Assembly (NCBI RefSeq): GCF_900103605.1
Contig: NZ_FNHY01000013.1
Span: forward strand, 1-62,551
Direction of reading: 5' to 3'
Length of the DNA: 62,551 nt
DNA from: Psychrobacillus sp. OK028
GTDB taxonomy: Bacteria; Bacillota; Bacilli; Bacillales_A; Planococcaceae
The position numbers and the translations under genes were made by a program. The notes under the pieces are model-generated. The model worked only from the letters and a program-made list of their open reading frames with translations. It ran no database searches and had not been told where the DNA came from. Below, one piece after another: positions 1 to 8,726 of the stretch (position 1 is the stretch's first letter; each line of letters opens with the position of its first letter).

Positions 1-249
1 TCTCCTTTTAAAGTTGTTTTAGTCGATAACTTGAGGGTACTTTGCCTTTTTATTTTTGTCCAAAAAAAGCCTTACACAAACTTTTATACACTATCAGTAA
101 GTTAACCTGGAGCAAGAGTATTCCGAAGTGGACGAGAGTATCCTGCGATTGAGAGAGAGTAAACTAAAAACTACTCCTTCAAAAAAGTCGAATTAGAAAA
201 ACCGGGCAAAAAACACTCGGTCCTTTAAGAATAAAAACTTAGATATGCC

Positions 250-352
250 GTGATTTTCACTCCGGTCTGACGCTTTCCGTGGACATGTTCGACCCTGTAG
301 TCTCTCCCTAGCGCTGTCCCACTGGTGTCGCTGACCTGCGCTACAATCAACA
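250..352 (-). repeat. GC-rich interspersed repeat, copy 1
   Basis: This is a degenerate copy, on the minus strand, of a repeat of roughly 105-130 bp. The top strand starts TGATTTTCACTCCGGTC, passes through GACGCTTTCCGTGG and ends CGCTACAATCAAC. The same landmarks (ACGCTTTCCG or its complement, and an end near CCGCT-CAAT) recur at 563-689 and 33004-33107. I recall such elements as common between genes in Bacillales, but this was not checked by search. Confidence 0.5.
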
Positions 353-562
353 ATAAACTCTTTATATAGGAAAGCTACAGACACTATCACGAAAACAAAC
401 AGTCTTTCTCTAACCTAATAGTATTAATTATAAATTAAATTCTGCTTTCTTCATTTATCTTTGGATAGCATTTTTTAATTCAGAAAAGAAGAGAAGTAAT
501 TTGAGTAAATCACTAAAAATTAATCCATTTTTTATCTTAGCCATAAGCTATGACAAATCTTT

Positions 563-689
563 TCGTGTAGTGGAGGGTGGAGACATCAGGAAGATGAGTG
601 AGACAGATGAGCTACAACAGCGGCGCGGATGCGACGGTGATAGCTCATCGCTCACCACACGAAAAACGTCCATTATGTAACGGAAATCA
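563..689 (+). repeat. GC-rich interspersed repeat, copy 2
   Basis: This plus-strand copy reads CGTGTAGTGGAGGGTGGAGA, then GCTCATCGCTCACC, then AAAACGTCCATTATGTAACG and GAAATCA. It is opposite in orientation to copy 1 at 250-352. No gene overlaps it, and the open frame across it (598-822) lacks a ribosome binding site. Confidence 0.5.
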
Positions 690-734
690 GATTATTCATT
701 CTTACAAGCCATTAAAACAAGTTTTCACTTACTT

Positions 735-767
735 CAAAAAAAGTACCATGACCGTAGTCATAGTACT
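735..767 (-). terminator. Rho-independent terminator of pdp
   Basis: Read on the minus strand, an 11-bp stem with one mismatch (AGTACTATGAC / GTCATGGTACT, 4-nt loop) is followed by a run of T. It lies just downstream of the pdp stop codon. Confidence 0.8.
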
Positions 768-775
768 CCTTCATT

Positions 776-2080
776 TTACGCAGTTATTACTTCATAAATT
801 AATGGTGGTGCCTCTTTTTTAGTAGCTTCTATATCGATAAACTGTGTTAATTTATCCATAACTTCCTGTACATCTTCTCTATTTGAATAGATCGTAGCAA
901 GTGAATCTCCTTTGCTAACCGAGTCTCCCACTTTTTTGTTGAGCACTATACCAACTGCTAAATCTATTTCTGATTCTTTCGTTGCTCTTCCTGCTCCTAG
1001 TAGCATTGCCGCAGTACCAATTTCATCTGCTTCCATAAAGGTAATAAAACCATCTTGGGATGCTGGAACTTCCATTTTGTATGCTGCCTGAGGAAGTAAT
1101 GAAACATCATCTACGATTTTCTCGTTACCACCTTGCCATTTGATGAATTGCTTGAAGATTTCTAAAGCAGATCCATCTTCTATCACAGCAAGTAGCATTT
1201 CTCTTGCTTCTTCTAGAGTTTCCGCTTTTTCTCCAACTACAACCATTTGACTTCCAAGCGTCAAACAAAGCTCTGTCAGATCTTCAGGACCATTTCCCTT
1301 TAGCGTATCAATAGCTTCCACTATTTCTAGTGAATTCCCTATTGCTCTACCAAGAGGTTGACTCATATCTGAAATAATAGCCATCGTTTTTCTGCCTACA
1401 TTATTCCCAATACGAACCATAGCCTGTGCAAGCTCTCTTGCATCATCCGTTGTTTTCATAAATGCCCCGTCACCAGTTTTAACATCTAACACTATCGCAC
1501 CGGCTCCAGCAGCAATTTTCTTACTCATAATGGAGCTCGCTATTAGTGGAATACTATTAACAGTACCAGTAACGTCGCGTAATGCATATAACTTTTTATC
1601 GGCAGGCGTTAGGTTACCACTCTGACCGATTACCGCTACTTTTAACTCATTCACTTGCTTAACAAACTGTTCAGATGTTAGCTCTACATGGAAACCTTCA
1701 ATTGCTTCCAACTTGTCGATTGTACCGCCAGTATGTCCAAGTCCTCTGCCACTCATCTTCGCAACTGGGACTCCACATGCAGCAACTAACGGACCCAAAA
1801 CTAATGTAGTCGTATCACCAACTCCACCTGTGGAATGCTTATCGACTTTCACACCTTCGATTGCAGAAAGATCAATTGTTTCACCCGAATTAACCATGGC
1901 CATTGTTAAATCTGCTCTTTCTTCATCTGTCATATTTTGAAAGAAAATTGCCATTAACAGTGAACTCATTTGATAATCTGGAATAGAACCGTTAGTATAC
2001 CCCTCGATGAAAAATTCAATTTCTTCTTTTGTAAGAGCATTACCTTCTCTTTTCTTTTCAATAATATCAATCATTCTCAT
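776..2080 (-). CDS. pdp: Pyrimidine-nucleoside phosphorylase
   Basis: This enzyme cleaves uridine, thymidine or deoxyuridine with phosphate to give the base and (deoxy)ribose-1-phosphate, in nucleoside salvage in the cytosol. The 434 residues are the usual family length. The phosphate-binding KHSTGGVGD lies at residues 81-89 and the family signature [16 protein letters not shown] at 110-125. The ATG follows an AAGGAAGTG ribosome binding site. It lies 32 bp downstream of deoB, whose product interconverts pentose-1- and pentose-5-phosphates, so the two form a nucleoside catabolic unit. In Bacillus subtilis deoB is followed by a purine nucleoside phosphorylase; here pdp takes that place. Confidence 0.96.
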   Translation of the reverse strand: MRMIDIIEKKREGNALTKEEIEFFIEGYTNGSIPDYQMSSLLMAIFFQNMTDEERADLTMAMVNSGETIDLSAIEGVKVDKHSTGGVGDTTTLVLGPLVAACGVPVAKMSGRGLGHTGGTIDKLEAIEGFHVELTSEQFVKQVNELKVAVIGQSGNLTPADKKLYALRDVTGTVNSIPLIASSIMSKKIAAGAGAIVLDVKTGDGAFMKTTDDARELAQAMVRIGNNVGRKTMAIISDMSQPLGRAIGNSLEIVEAIDTLKGNGPEDLTELCLTLGSQMVVVGEKAETLEEAREMLLAVIEDGSALEIFKQFIKWQGGNEKIVDDVSLLPQAAYKMEVPASQDGFITFMEADEIGTAAMLLGAGRATKESEIDLAVGIVLNKKVGDSVSKGDSLATIYSNREDVQEVMDKLTQFIDIEATKKEAPPLIYEVITA

Positions 2081-2112
2081 CGTACTTACACTTCCTTCTG
2101 TAGGATTTGTTT

Positions 2113-3291
2113 TTATTTTAATAAAGATAAGAAACTTTCGCCAAATTCAGTTGTTGCAACACCAAAGTTTTCACTGATTGTTGCACCAATGTCCGCAAAA
2201 GTGTTGCGAAGTGGTAACTCTTTTATTTCCTTAAATTTTGGTGAGTATACGATTAACGGAACATATTCACGCGTATGATCTGTCCCAGGCATTGTTGGAT
2301 CATTTCCGTGATCCGCCGTGATAATCAATAAATCTTCTTCGGTTAACTTTGGAAGCGCCTCTTTTAAACGTACATCGAATTCTTCTAAAGCTTTACCATA
2401 GCCTAACGGATCGCGACGGTGACCAAATAACGCATCAAAATCAACTAAATTTAAGAAGCTGATACCTTTGAAATCTCTGTCCAATGTTGCAATGAATTTA
2501 TCCATTCCATCCATATTATCTTTTGTTCTTTCTGTAGAAGTAATACCTTCACCATTAAAAATATCGTGTATTTTACCGATTGCTATTACATCTAGTCCTG
2601 CATCACTCAGTTCGTTCATCGCTGTGCGACCAAAAGGCTTTAATGCATAGTCATGGCGATTAGAAGTGCGAACAAATTTACCTGGTTCACCGATAAATGG
2701 ACGAGCAATTATACGGCCTACTAAGAATTCCTCCGACAAAGTTAACTCACGAGCAATTTCACAAATGCGATACAATTCTTCCAGTGGAATAACTTCTTCA
2801 TGTGCAGCAATCTGCAACACAGGGTCCGCTGATGTATAAACGATAATTGCACCAGTTTTCATATGTTCTTCGCCAAGCTCATCTAATATTTCAGTTCCAC
2901 TAGCTGGTTTGTTACCTATTACTTTGCGTCCAGTTTTTTCTTCTATTTGAGAGATTAGCTCATCAGGGAATCCATTTGGATATACTTTAAATGGTTTATC
3001 AATATTCAATCCCATTATTTCCCAGTGCCCTGTCATCGTATCCTTACCAACAGAGGCTTCCTGCATCTTGCCAAAGTACGCGGTAGGTGCTGCAACGTTA
3101 TTAATCCCTTGGATAGTATCGATATTACCAAGACCTAGTTGTTCCATATGCGGCATATGTAGTCCATTCATTTTTTCTGCAATATGCCCAATAGTATGTG
3201 ACCCTACATCCCCGAAAGCAGCAGCATCTGGCGCTTCCCCTATTCCAACAGAATCCATTACAATTACATGTATGCGCTTAAATTCATTCAT
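2113..3291 (-). CDS. deoB: Phosphopentomutase
   Basis: DeoB interconverts ribose-1-phosphate or deoxyribose-1-phosphate with the 5-phosphates, a manganese-dependent step linking nucleoside breakdown to the pentose phosphate and deoxyribose aldolase pathways. The 392-residue protein has alkaline-phosphatase-superfamily metal sites: [12 protein letters not shown] near the N-terminus, and TADHGNDPT followed by GTDHTREY near residues 330-345. The ATG follows AGGAGGG. The order xerD-deoB matches B. subtilis (ripX-drm), and pdp follows 32 bp downstream, so co-transcription is likely. Confidence 0.96.
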   Translation of the reverse strand: MNEFKRIHVIVMDSVGIGEAPDAAAFGDVGSHTIGHIAEKMNGLHMPHMEQLGLGNIDTIQGINNVAAPTAYFGKMQEASVGKDTMTGHWEIMGLNIDKPFKVYPNGFPDELISQIEEKTGRKVIGNKPASGTEILDELGEEHMKTGAIIVYTSADPVLQIAAHEEVIPLEELYRICEIARELTLSEEFLVGRIIARPFIGEPGKFVRTSNRHDYALKPFGRTAMNELSDAGLDVIAIGKIHDIFNGEGITSTERTKDNMDGMDKFIATLDRDFKGISFLNLVDFDALFGHRRDPLGYGKALEEFDVRLKEALPKLTEEDLLIITADHGNDPTMPGTDHTREYVPLIVYSPKFKEIKELPLRNTFADIGATISENFGVATTEFGESFLSLLK

Positions 3292-3364
3292 ATTATAACC
3301 CTCCTACTGTTTTCTTCTAGTTTACCAAAAATAATATAAAAGTACAGGTCAGACCTCTGACAAT

Positions 3365-4264
3365 TTACGCTCTAGGATGAAATTGTTTATAAACATCCTT
3401 TAATCGACTTTTACTCACATGGGTATAAATCTGTGTCGTAGAAATATCCGAGTGGCCAAGCATCTCTTGGACAGCTCGCAAATCGGCTCCATTTTCAATC
3501 AAATGTGTAGCAAAAGAATGTCTTAGCACGTGAGGTGTAATTTCTTTTGAGATTCCCGCTATTGTAGCATGCTTATTTAGCAACTTCCATATTCCCTGTC
3601 TCGTCAGTCGCTTACCACGTTGGTTAATAAAAATTGCATCGGTTTTTTCAGACTTCAGCAATGTAGGTCTTGCATTTTCTATATATTCTGTGCAAGCTCT
3701 TATGGCAGAACCACCTAATGGCACGATTCGTTCCTTTCCACCCTTACCAAAAACCCGAACAAATCCCATGGATAAATGAATATCCTCTAGATTTAAGTTT
3801 AAACATTCACTAATTCTCATGCCGCTAGCATACATAAGCTCAAACATAGCTAAATCTCTTTGGCCCTGGGGTTTGGATATATCAATACTATTTAATAGAT
3901 TATTCAATTCTTCGACAGATAGATATGTCGGTAGTTTTTGTTCTAATTGAGGTAAATCCAAATGAACAGATGGATCTGTGTCCGCCACCTTTTCTCTTAA
4001 CAGAAACTGATGAAAGGAACGAATAGAGGAAATATGCCGAGAAATCGTTCGAGCTGACTTCCCTTTCTCTTTTAAATTTCGAAGATAAAGAACAATATGT
4101 GTGCGCTCTACCTCATTTAAGTTATGTAGTTGCTGAACTTCAAATATATGGTGAATATAATCTGTTAAATCTTTTTTATAGGACGTCAACGTATTAATTG
4201 CTAATTGTCGCTCTATCTGTAAAAAGTGCATATAATCCTCTAAATGTAGCAATACATTCTTCAA
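3365..4264 (-). CDS. xerD: Tyrosine recombinase XerD
   Basis: XerD, with XerC, resolves chromosome dimers at dif. The N-terminal SAM-like domain is followed by a catalytic domain with the full set: Arg in YASGMRISE, Lys in GKGGKERIVPL, HVLRHSFATHL, LGHSDISTTQ and the Tyr in IYTHV. I chose the TTG at 4264, which follows AAAAGGAGTG at good spacing and gives 299 residues, close to the usual 296. An upstream TTG at 4285 would place the ribosome binding site inside the gene. The gene lies between fur and deoB as in B. subtilis, but the small yqzK gene usually found between xerD and fur is absent. Confidence 0.93.
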   Translation of the reverse strand: MKNVLLHLEDYMHFLQIERQLAINTLTSYKKDLTDYIHHIFEVQQLHNLNEVERTHIVLYLRNLKEKGKSARTISRHISSIRSFHQFLLREKVADTDPSVHLDLPQLEQKLPTYLSVEELNNLLNSIDISKPQGQRDLAMFELMYASGMRISECLNLNLEDIHLSMGFVRVFGKGGKERIVPLGGSAIRACTEYIENARPTLLKSEKTDAIFINQRGKRLTRQGIWKLLNKHATIAGISKEITPHVLRHSFATHLIENGADLRAVQEMLGHSDISTTQIYTHVSKSRLKDVYKQFHPRA

Positions 4265-4293
4265 ACTCTTCACTCCTTTTATCAAACAATGAT

Positions 4294-4325
4294 TAAAAAA
4301 AGGATAGCTAGTAAGCTATCCTTTT
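4294..4325 (-). terminator. Terminator downstream of fur
   Basis: A perfect 10-bp stem (AAAGGATAGC / GCTATCCTTT) with a 6-nt loop is followed by T residues on the minus strand. It ends 4 bp before the fur stop and separates fur from xerD. Confidence 0.8.
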
Positions 4326-4328
4326 TGT

Positions 4329-4772
4329 TTACTTATCCTCTTGGCAACGGTAACAAATACCATGAAATGTTAGACGATGGTCTTTAATTCTAAAGTTCCA
4401 CTTTTTCTCAACTATCGCTTCCACATCTTCTAACAAATCTTCTTGAATTTCATCTACAGCACCACATTCGATACAAACTAGATGGTGGTGAAAATGCGCT
4501 GCGCCTTCTTGTCTTAAATCATAGCGAGAAACGCCATCACCAAATTGAATTTTATCTACTACATTCAATTCGTTTAATAACTCTAGCGTTCTATAAACAG
4601 TTGCAAGTCCTATATCAGGTGATTTCTCTCTAACTAGTAAAAACACATCTTCTGCACTTAAATGATCCTCTTCATTTTCAAGCAAAACTCGGACTGTCGC
4701 TTCTCGCTGTGGCGTCAGTTTATAGCTCGCACCAGATAATTGTTTTTTTATACGATCAATACGGCTTTCCAT
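4329..4772 (-). CDS. fur: Ferric uptake regulator, Fur family
   Basis: This is a metal-dependent repressor of iron-uptake genes. The 147 residues contain the winged helix (YKLTPQREATVRVLL onward) and the dimerisation domain with the HFHHHLVCIEC metal-binding segment. A second CxxC pair (CYRC) near the C-terminus supplies structural zinc. The ATG follows AAGGAGG. Position next to xerD and nudF is that of fur in B. subtilis, which favours Fur over its paralogues PerR and Zur. It has its own promoter (4796-4825). Confidence 0.92.
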   Translation of the reverse strand: MESRIDRIKKQLSGASYKLTPQREATVRVLLENEEDHLSAEDVFLLVREKSPDIGLATVYRTLELLNELNVVDKIQFGDGVSRYDLRQEGAAHFHHHLVCIECGAVDEIQEDLLEDVEAIVEKKWNFRIKDHRLTFHGICYRCQEDK

Positions 4773-4795
4773 ACGACGCCTCCTTACTTGAATCC

Positions 4796-4825
4796 ATTAT
4801 ACCAATAATTGAATTCTCATTACAA
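4796..4825 (-). promoter_or_regulatory. Promoter of fur
   Basis: On the minus strand TTGTAA (4825-4820) and TATAAT (4801-4796) are 18 bp apart, a good sigma-A promoter about 25 bp before the ATG. The spacer contains TGAGAATTCAATTATTG, loosely like a Fur/PerR operator, so autoregulation is possible but unproven. Confidence 0.6.
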
Positions 4826-4857
4826 GAGATTCACATAATAATAAGTATCAAAAAGAA

Positions 4858-5325
4858 CTAATTATTAAATAATATAAATGGTATTAAGATGAACTCTATA
4901 ATTATAACAATTATATAGAAGGATAGCGAAAAAATATTAATACGATTGGCTAATGCTAACAACAAGATACAATAAATTAGCTGAAATGGAAACCACCAGA
5001 ATACATAAGGAAAAGTAGATTCCTGCGTTTGCAACAAGTAACTCGAACAATATCCATAGAATGTAATTTTAAATGCACAAATAACTAAAATTAGTTTTCG
5101 TAAAAACCGATGCTGATAAAACAAAAAAAACACAATGGCAAACATGAGATGAGGAAAAATCGTTTCTAATAAAGTAGGTTTCTCTACTAATAGAACGCGT
5201 GCATCCAAGAGATTTATAATCCATTGCTGCTGTTCTACCGTACTTTGTTCAAATAATATTAAACCTCCAACAAAGCTTACTACAAGTACACATAATGAGA
5301 TGAAAATAGTATAAGTCTGGTTCAA
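4858..5325 (-). CDS. Membrane protein at the SpoIIM position
   Basis: The 155-residue protein has about four to five hydrophobic segments, with no soluble domain. The TTG start follows AGGGGGGTG. It lies between fur and nudF, which is where spoIIM sits in B. subtilis. SpoIIM is part of the DMP complex that remodels peptidoglycan during engulfment, and is about 210 residues long. The first hydrophobic segment followed by a polar stretch and further membrane segments is compatible with a divergent, shortened SpoIIM. Residue identity visible by eye is too low to assert it, so the assignment rests on position. Confidence 0.55.
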   Translation of the reverse strand: MNQTYTIFISLCVLVVSFVGGLILFEQSTVEQQQWIINLLDARVLLVEKPTLLETIFPHLMFAIVFFLFYQHRFLRKLILVICAFKITFYGYCSSYLLQTQESTFPYVFWWFPFQLIYCILLLALANRINIFSLSFYIIVIIIEFILIPFILFNN

Positions 5326-5375
5326 ATTGGAACACCCCCCTATCTACTTTCATCATATGCTTGTACTAACTTAAA

Positions 5376-5924
5376 TCATGCTTCTTTCCAATAATCTTTT
5401 AACCAAATATATGCAAACGCAGTTTTAGCATCATAGATTTGTTGTTTCTTCACCATAACTTCCATTTCGGAAAGGCTCACATGCAATAACTCGACAAACT
5501 CATCTTCATCTAATCCAACTGGTGAGTCCATCTTATTAATATTCTCTGCAAAATAGAGATGGATAATCTCATCAGCAAATCCGGGAGATGTGGCAAATGA
5601 TTGAATGTACTCTAGATTTTCCGTTGTATAGCCTGTCTCTTCCTCTAATTCACGTAGAGCAGTTATTTCAGGAGCTTCTCCAACTTCTATTTTTCCTGCA
5701 GGAATTTCAATAATAGACCGTTCTAACGCTTTTCTATATTGTTCTACTAAAATTATTTTCTTGTCTTTAGTTACCGCAATCACCGCTACTGCACCAGGAT
5801 GTTTTACAATTTCTCTATTGCTAGTTTTACCATTTGGTAGTTCTACTTCATCTACCTGTAGTGTTATTATTCTTCCGTTAAATTTAACCTCTGTTTGAAT
5901 TGTTTTTTCTTCGAACTTTTTCAT
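5376..5924 (-). CDS. nudF: ADP-ribose pyrophosphatase (Nudix hydrolase)
   Basis: NudF hydrolyses ADP-ribose to AMP and ribose-5-phosphate, clearing a reactive NAD breakdown product. The 182 residues contain a complete Nudix box with the G-x5-E-x7-REUxEExGU spacing, beginning GKIEVGEAPEI and ending RELEEETGY. The ATG follows GAGGATG. In B. subtilis nudF (yqkG) lies beside yqkF and spoIIM, and the same order is seen here. It is divergent from the aldo/keto reductase gene. Confidence 0.93.
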   Translation of the reverse strand: MKKFEEKTIQTEVKFNGRIITLQVDEVELPNGKTSNREIVKHPGAVAVIAVTKDKKIILVEQYRKALERSIIEIPAGKIEVGEAPEITALRELEEETGYTTENLEYIQSFATSPGFADEIIHLYFAENINKMDSPVGLDEDEFVELLHVSLSEMEVMVKKQQIYDAKTAFAYIWLKDYWKEA

Positions 5925-6012
5925 GACGAATCATCCTCTCATTAGTATCTATGCTCTTTAGTTGAATCTATCTATTTGACATTGTACCATGTAGAAAAGG
6001 ACGTGATGAAAC

Positions 6013-6915
6013 TTGAAGAAAAGACAATTAGGTAAAAGTGAAATATACGTTTCAGAAATTGGATTGGGCTGCATGTCACTTCCAACTGATCAAGCAGATG
6101 CCGATAATATTATTCAAGTGGCATTAGAAAACGGTATAACCTATTTTGATACAGCAGATTTATATGAGAATGGCGAAAATGAGAAGATTGTTGGTAATGC
6201 ACTCAAGAGCGATCGGCAAAATATTATATTAGCAACAAAAGTTGGAAATCGGATAAACAAATCTGGGAATAGTTGGTCCTGGGACCCGTCAAAGAAATGG
6301 ATTATAGAGGCCGTACATGCATCATTAAAGCGTCTCCAAACTGATTATATAGATGTATATCAGCTCCACGGTGGCACGATGGAAGATGATGTGGACGAAG
6401 TTATAGATACAATGGAATCGTTGAAAAAAGAAGGACTTATACGCGCGTACGGTATCTCCTCTATTCGCCCTAACGTCATCGATCGATTTTTACGCAAAAG
6501 CAATGCCGTTTCTGTGATGATGCAATATAGTTTACTAGACAGAAGACCGGAAGAATGGCTTTCCTTATTAGAAAATAATTCAACTACCCTACTAAGTAGA
6601 GGCACGTTAGCAAAAGGATTATTAACTGCCGAAGGATTAACTCGTGCAAATAAAACAGATGAGTATTTAAGTTATACTCAGCAGGAATTACTTGAAGTTA
6701 TTAAAGAGTTGGATGCATTAGATGCTCCCTTAAGTTCTATTGCTCAACATTATGTATTACAGCAGAAAGTAACTGGTTCCATTATTCTCGGTGCAAGTAA
6801 TGAGAAGCAGTTATTGGAATCTATTAAGGCATACAAAATGCAAGTGCCGGAAAGTATATTACAAAAAGCAAGTGAGTTGACAAAAAGAGAGATTTACATG
6901 GAACATCGAATTTAA
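6013..6915 (+). CDS. yqkF: Aldo/keto reductase, YqkF type
   Basis: This is a predicted NADP-dependent oxidoreductase of the aldo/keto reductase superfamily; its substrate is unknown. The 300 residues start with the family's typical GKSEIYVSEIGLGCM. Catalytic-type elements are visible: FDTADLYENG with Asp and Tyr, ATKVGN with Lys, and the His in YQLHGG. The TTG start follows AAAAGGACGTGATG; an ATG at 6006 is out of frame and closes after a few codons. Divergent from nudF, as in B. subtilis. Confidence 0.9.
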   Translation: MKKRQLGKSEIYVSEIGLGCMSLPTDQADADNIIQVALENGITYFDTADLYENGENEKIVGNALKSDRQNIILATKVGNRINKSGNSWSWDPSKKWIIEAVHASLKRLQTDYIDVYQLHGGTMEDDVDEVIDTMESLKKEGLIRAYGISSIRPNVIDRFLRKSNAVSVMMQYSLLDRRPEEWLSLLENNSTTLLSRGTLAKGLLTAEGLTRANKTDEYLSYTQQELLEVIKELDALDAPLSSIAQHYVLQQKVTGSIILGASNEKQLLESIKAYKMQVPESILQKASELTKREIYMEHRI

Positions 6916-6930
6916 CATGTCTTTAACTCG

Positions 6931-6969
6931 AATAGCCATCCGTGATTTAGTTCACGACTGGCTATTTTT
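6931..6969 (+). terminator. Terminator of the yqkF-type gene
   Basis: Outer stem AATAGCCA / TGGCTATT and inner stem CGTGA / TCACG are followed by TTTTT, 15 bp after the reductase stop. Confidence 0.8.
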
Positions 6970-7015
6970 CATGTTACTACGTTCTTTTGAAGAAGCGGAG
7001 AATGCTCTCTTTAGG

Positions 7016-7109
7016 TTAGTTGGAATATTGGGGCGTTTAGTTGGAATAATGACGAGCCTAGTTGGAACTTTGTGTGCTTTAGTTGGAAAAAACGACGCGT
7101 TAGTTGGAA
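7016..7109 (+). repeat. Five-copy 21-bp-period repeat, TTAGTTGGAA core
   Basis: TTAGTTGGAA occurs at 7016, 7037, 7079 and 7100, with CTAGTTGGAA at 7058. The period is exactly 21 bp over five units. The 11 bp between cores are not conserved. The array lies between two terminators. Because 21 is a multiple of three, one plus-strand frame reads LVG every seven residues and one minus-strand frame reads FQL every seven residues. Neither frame has a convincing ribosome binding site. Confidence 0.85.
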
Positions 7110-7127
7110 TAGGATATTTTTTCCACC

Positions 7128-7162
7128 AAAAAACCTATTTGCGAAAAGCAAATAGGTTTTCT
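7128..7162 (-). terminator. Terminator of yqkE
   Basis: A 13-bp stem (AAAACCTATTTGC / GCAAATAGGTTTT) with a 4-nt loop lies just past the yqkE stop. A- and T-runs on both sides let it work in both directions. Confidence 0.8.
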
Positions 7163-7167
7163 TTAGA

Positions 7168-7422
7168 CTAAAACTTCGAACCTCCGAAGCCATACTCATC
7201 TAATAATTCTTCAAACGATTTGTTTTTTTCTTTTTCTTTCTTTTCGAAAGCTAGTTGTGCTTGTCTTTCTTCTTCCTTTTGCTGTTCAGCGGTTACTAAT
7301 TGTTGCTTCGTTTCTTTTAGTTTAGCTAGGATGTCAGTAGAAAGTTGATCTGATAAGGAATTTCCTTCTTCCACTTGCTTAACAGGTTTTACCTGTTGTT
7401 GCTTTTGTTTTTTCTTAGCCAT
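7168..7422 (-). CDS. yqkE: Small charged protein, YqkE family
   Basis: The 84-residue, Lys/Glu/Gln-rich protein begins MAKKKQKQQQVKP and ends with a conserved-looking FEELLDEYGFGGSKF. The middle (about residues 33-70) is a probable helix or coiled coil. Function is unknown. The match to YqkE rests on the tail, the length and the location among yqkF, yqkD and nudF homologues. The ATG follows AAGAAGGTG, 16 bp after the thiolase-side region. Confidence 0.75.
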   Translation of the reverse strand: MAKKKQKQQQVKPVKQVEEGNSLSDQLSTDILAKLKETKQQLVTAEQQKEEERQAQLAFEKKEKEKNKSFEELLDEYGFGGSKF

Positions 7423-7438
7423 TTGTTCACCTTCTTTT

Positions 7439-8620
7439 TTAACGTTTAACTATAGTCGCGACTCCTTGACCTCCGCCGATACAAAGTGTAGCAAGACCTG
7501 TCTTAGCATCTCTCTTCTCCATTTCATGAAGTAAAGAAACAAATATACGGGCACCACTTGCTCCAATAGGATGACCTAATGCTATCGCTCCACCATTTAC
7601 GTTTAGTATATCATGATTAAAGCTCAACTCTCTATCTACAGCAATCGATTGTGCTGCAAAAGCTTCATTGGCTTCGATCAACTCGATATCAGCTAACGTG
7701 AGTTGAGATTTGTTTAATACTTTTTTCACAGCTTCCACAGGTCCAATTCCCATGATGCTCGGATCCACTCCTGCAGAAGCATTTGCTACAACTGTTGCAA
7801 GCGGTTTAAGTCCAAGTTCATCCGCTTTTACTTTAGACATAACCACTACTGCTGCTGCTCCATCATTAATCCCTGAAGCGTTACCAGCAGTTACTGAGCC
7901 GTCTTTTTTAAATGCAGGACGTAACCCTGCTAACTTTTCTTCCGTAGACCCTTTCTTAGGATATTCGTCCTGTGAAAAGACAATAGGCTCCCCTTTTCTT
8001 TGCGGAATTTCTACGGGTACAATTTCGTCAACAAACTTACCTTCTTCTATCGCTTTTGCAGCTCGGCTCTGCGAACGTGCGGAAAATTTATCTTGTTCTT
8101 CTCTAGTAATATTATATTGATCGCATAGATTTTCAGCTGTTACACCCATATGATAATCATTAAAAGCACACCATAATCCATCTGAAATCATACTATCCAC
8201 TACTTTTTGGTCGCCCATACGGAAGCCATCTCTAGCATTTTTCAATAAATAAGGTGATTGGCTCATGTTTTCCATACCACCTGCAACAATAATATCTGCA
8301 TCCCCTGCAATAATCGCTTGCGTTGCAAGATGAATTGCTTTTAAGCCAGAACCACAGACTTTATTAATCGTTAACGCTGAAACAGATTGTGGCAACCCAG
8401 CTTGAATAGAAGCTTGTCTTGCCGGATTTTGACCTAAACCTGCTTGAAGTACATTCCCCATTATTACTTCGTCCACAGCATCTTTAGAAACCCCTGCTTT
8501 TTCTAATGCCTTTTCAATTACAATAGCACCTAGTTTAGTAGCAGGAACATCCTTTAAAGCCCCTTGGAAAGAACCTATTGCTGTTCTTACTGCACTTACG
8601 ATCACAACTTCATTTGTCAC
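7439..8620 (-). CDS. Acetyl-CoA acetyltransferase (thiolase)
   Basis: This degradative or acetoacetyl-CoA thiolase catalyses thiolytic cleavage of 3-ketoacyl-CoA, or the reverse condensation of two acetyl-CoA. The 393 residues show the acyl-enzyme Cys in [10 protein letters not shown], His in [10 protein letters not shown] and the second Cys in TLCIGGGQG. The GTG start has AAGGAGG at correct spacing. Divergently transcribed is an HMG-CoA lyase, so the pair may act in leucine or ketone-body-type catabolism. atoB, mmgA and yhfS types cannot be told apart by eye. Confidence 0.92.
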   Translation of the reverse strand: MTNEVVIVSAVRTAIGSFQGALKDVPATKLGAIVIEKALEKAGVSKDAVDEVIMGNVLQAGLGQNPARQASIQAGLPQSVSALTINKVCGSGLKAIHLATQAIIAGDADIIVAGGMENMSQSPYLLKNARDGFRMGDQKVVDSMISDGLWCAFNDYHMGVTAENLCDQYNITREEQDKFSARSQSRAAKAIEEGKFVDEIVPVEIPQRKGEPIVFSQDEYPKKGSTEEKLAGLRPAFKKDGSVTAGNASGINDGAAAVVVMSKVKADELGLKPLATVVANASAGVDPSIMGIGPVEAVKKVLNKSQLTLADIELIEANEAFAAQSIAVDRELSFNHDILNVNGGAIALGHPIGASGARIFVSLLHEMEKRDAKTGLATLCIGGGQGVATIVKR

Positions 8621-8726
8621 TTGATTTCCTCCTTGTTTCCCCTGTATTAAACTAATTTTAAAGAAGCAAAATTTAAATTTGCTTGTTTAACCATCCTTTC
8701 TTTACAATAAAGAGGGAGGGATGATT

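Larger units (their letters stand above)
1..734. other. Gene-free left end of window
   Basis: I see no credible gene here: the open frames lack ribosome binding sites and protein-like sequence. The stretch holds two degenerate copies of a GC-rich interspersed repeat (250-352 and 563-689), separated by AT-rich spacer. The pdp terminator follows on the right. Confidence 0.6.

Noticed and set aside
598-822. 74-codon plus-strand frame at the left end
   Set aside because: It runs across an interspersed repeat and a terminator into the antisense of pdp.
7016-7109. CRISPR array
   Set aside because: The repeat core is only 10 bp and the gaps 11 bp; no cas gene is nearby. The two-box repeats further right also have gene-sized, not spacer-sized, intervals.
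6917-7199. Open frames on both strands through the 21-bp array (LVG-x4 and FQL-x4 repeats)
   Set aside because: No ribosome binding site on either strand, and terminators cut through both frames (6931-6969 and 7128-7162). The periodicity by itself keeps both frames open. Kept as a DNA repeat.
8721-8726. ATG at 8721 as the HMG-CoA lyase start
   Set aside because: The ribosome binding site GGGAGGG abuts it directly; the ATG at 8727 has proper spacing.
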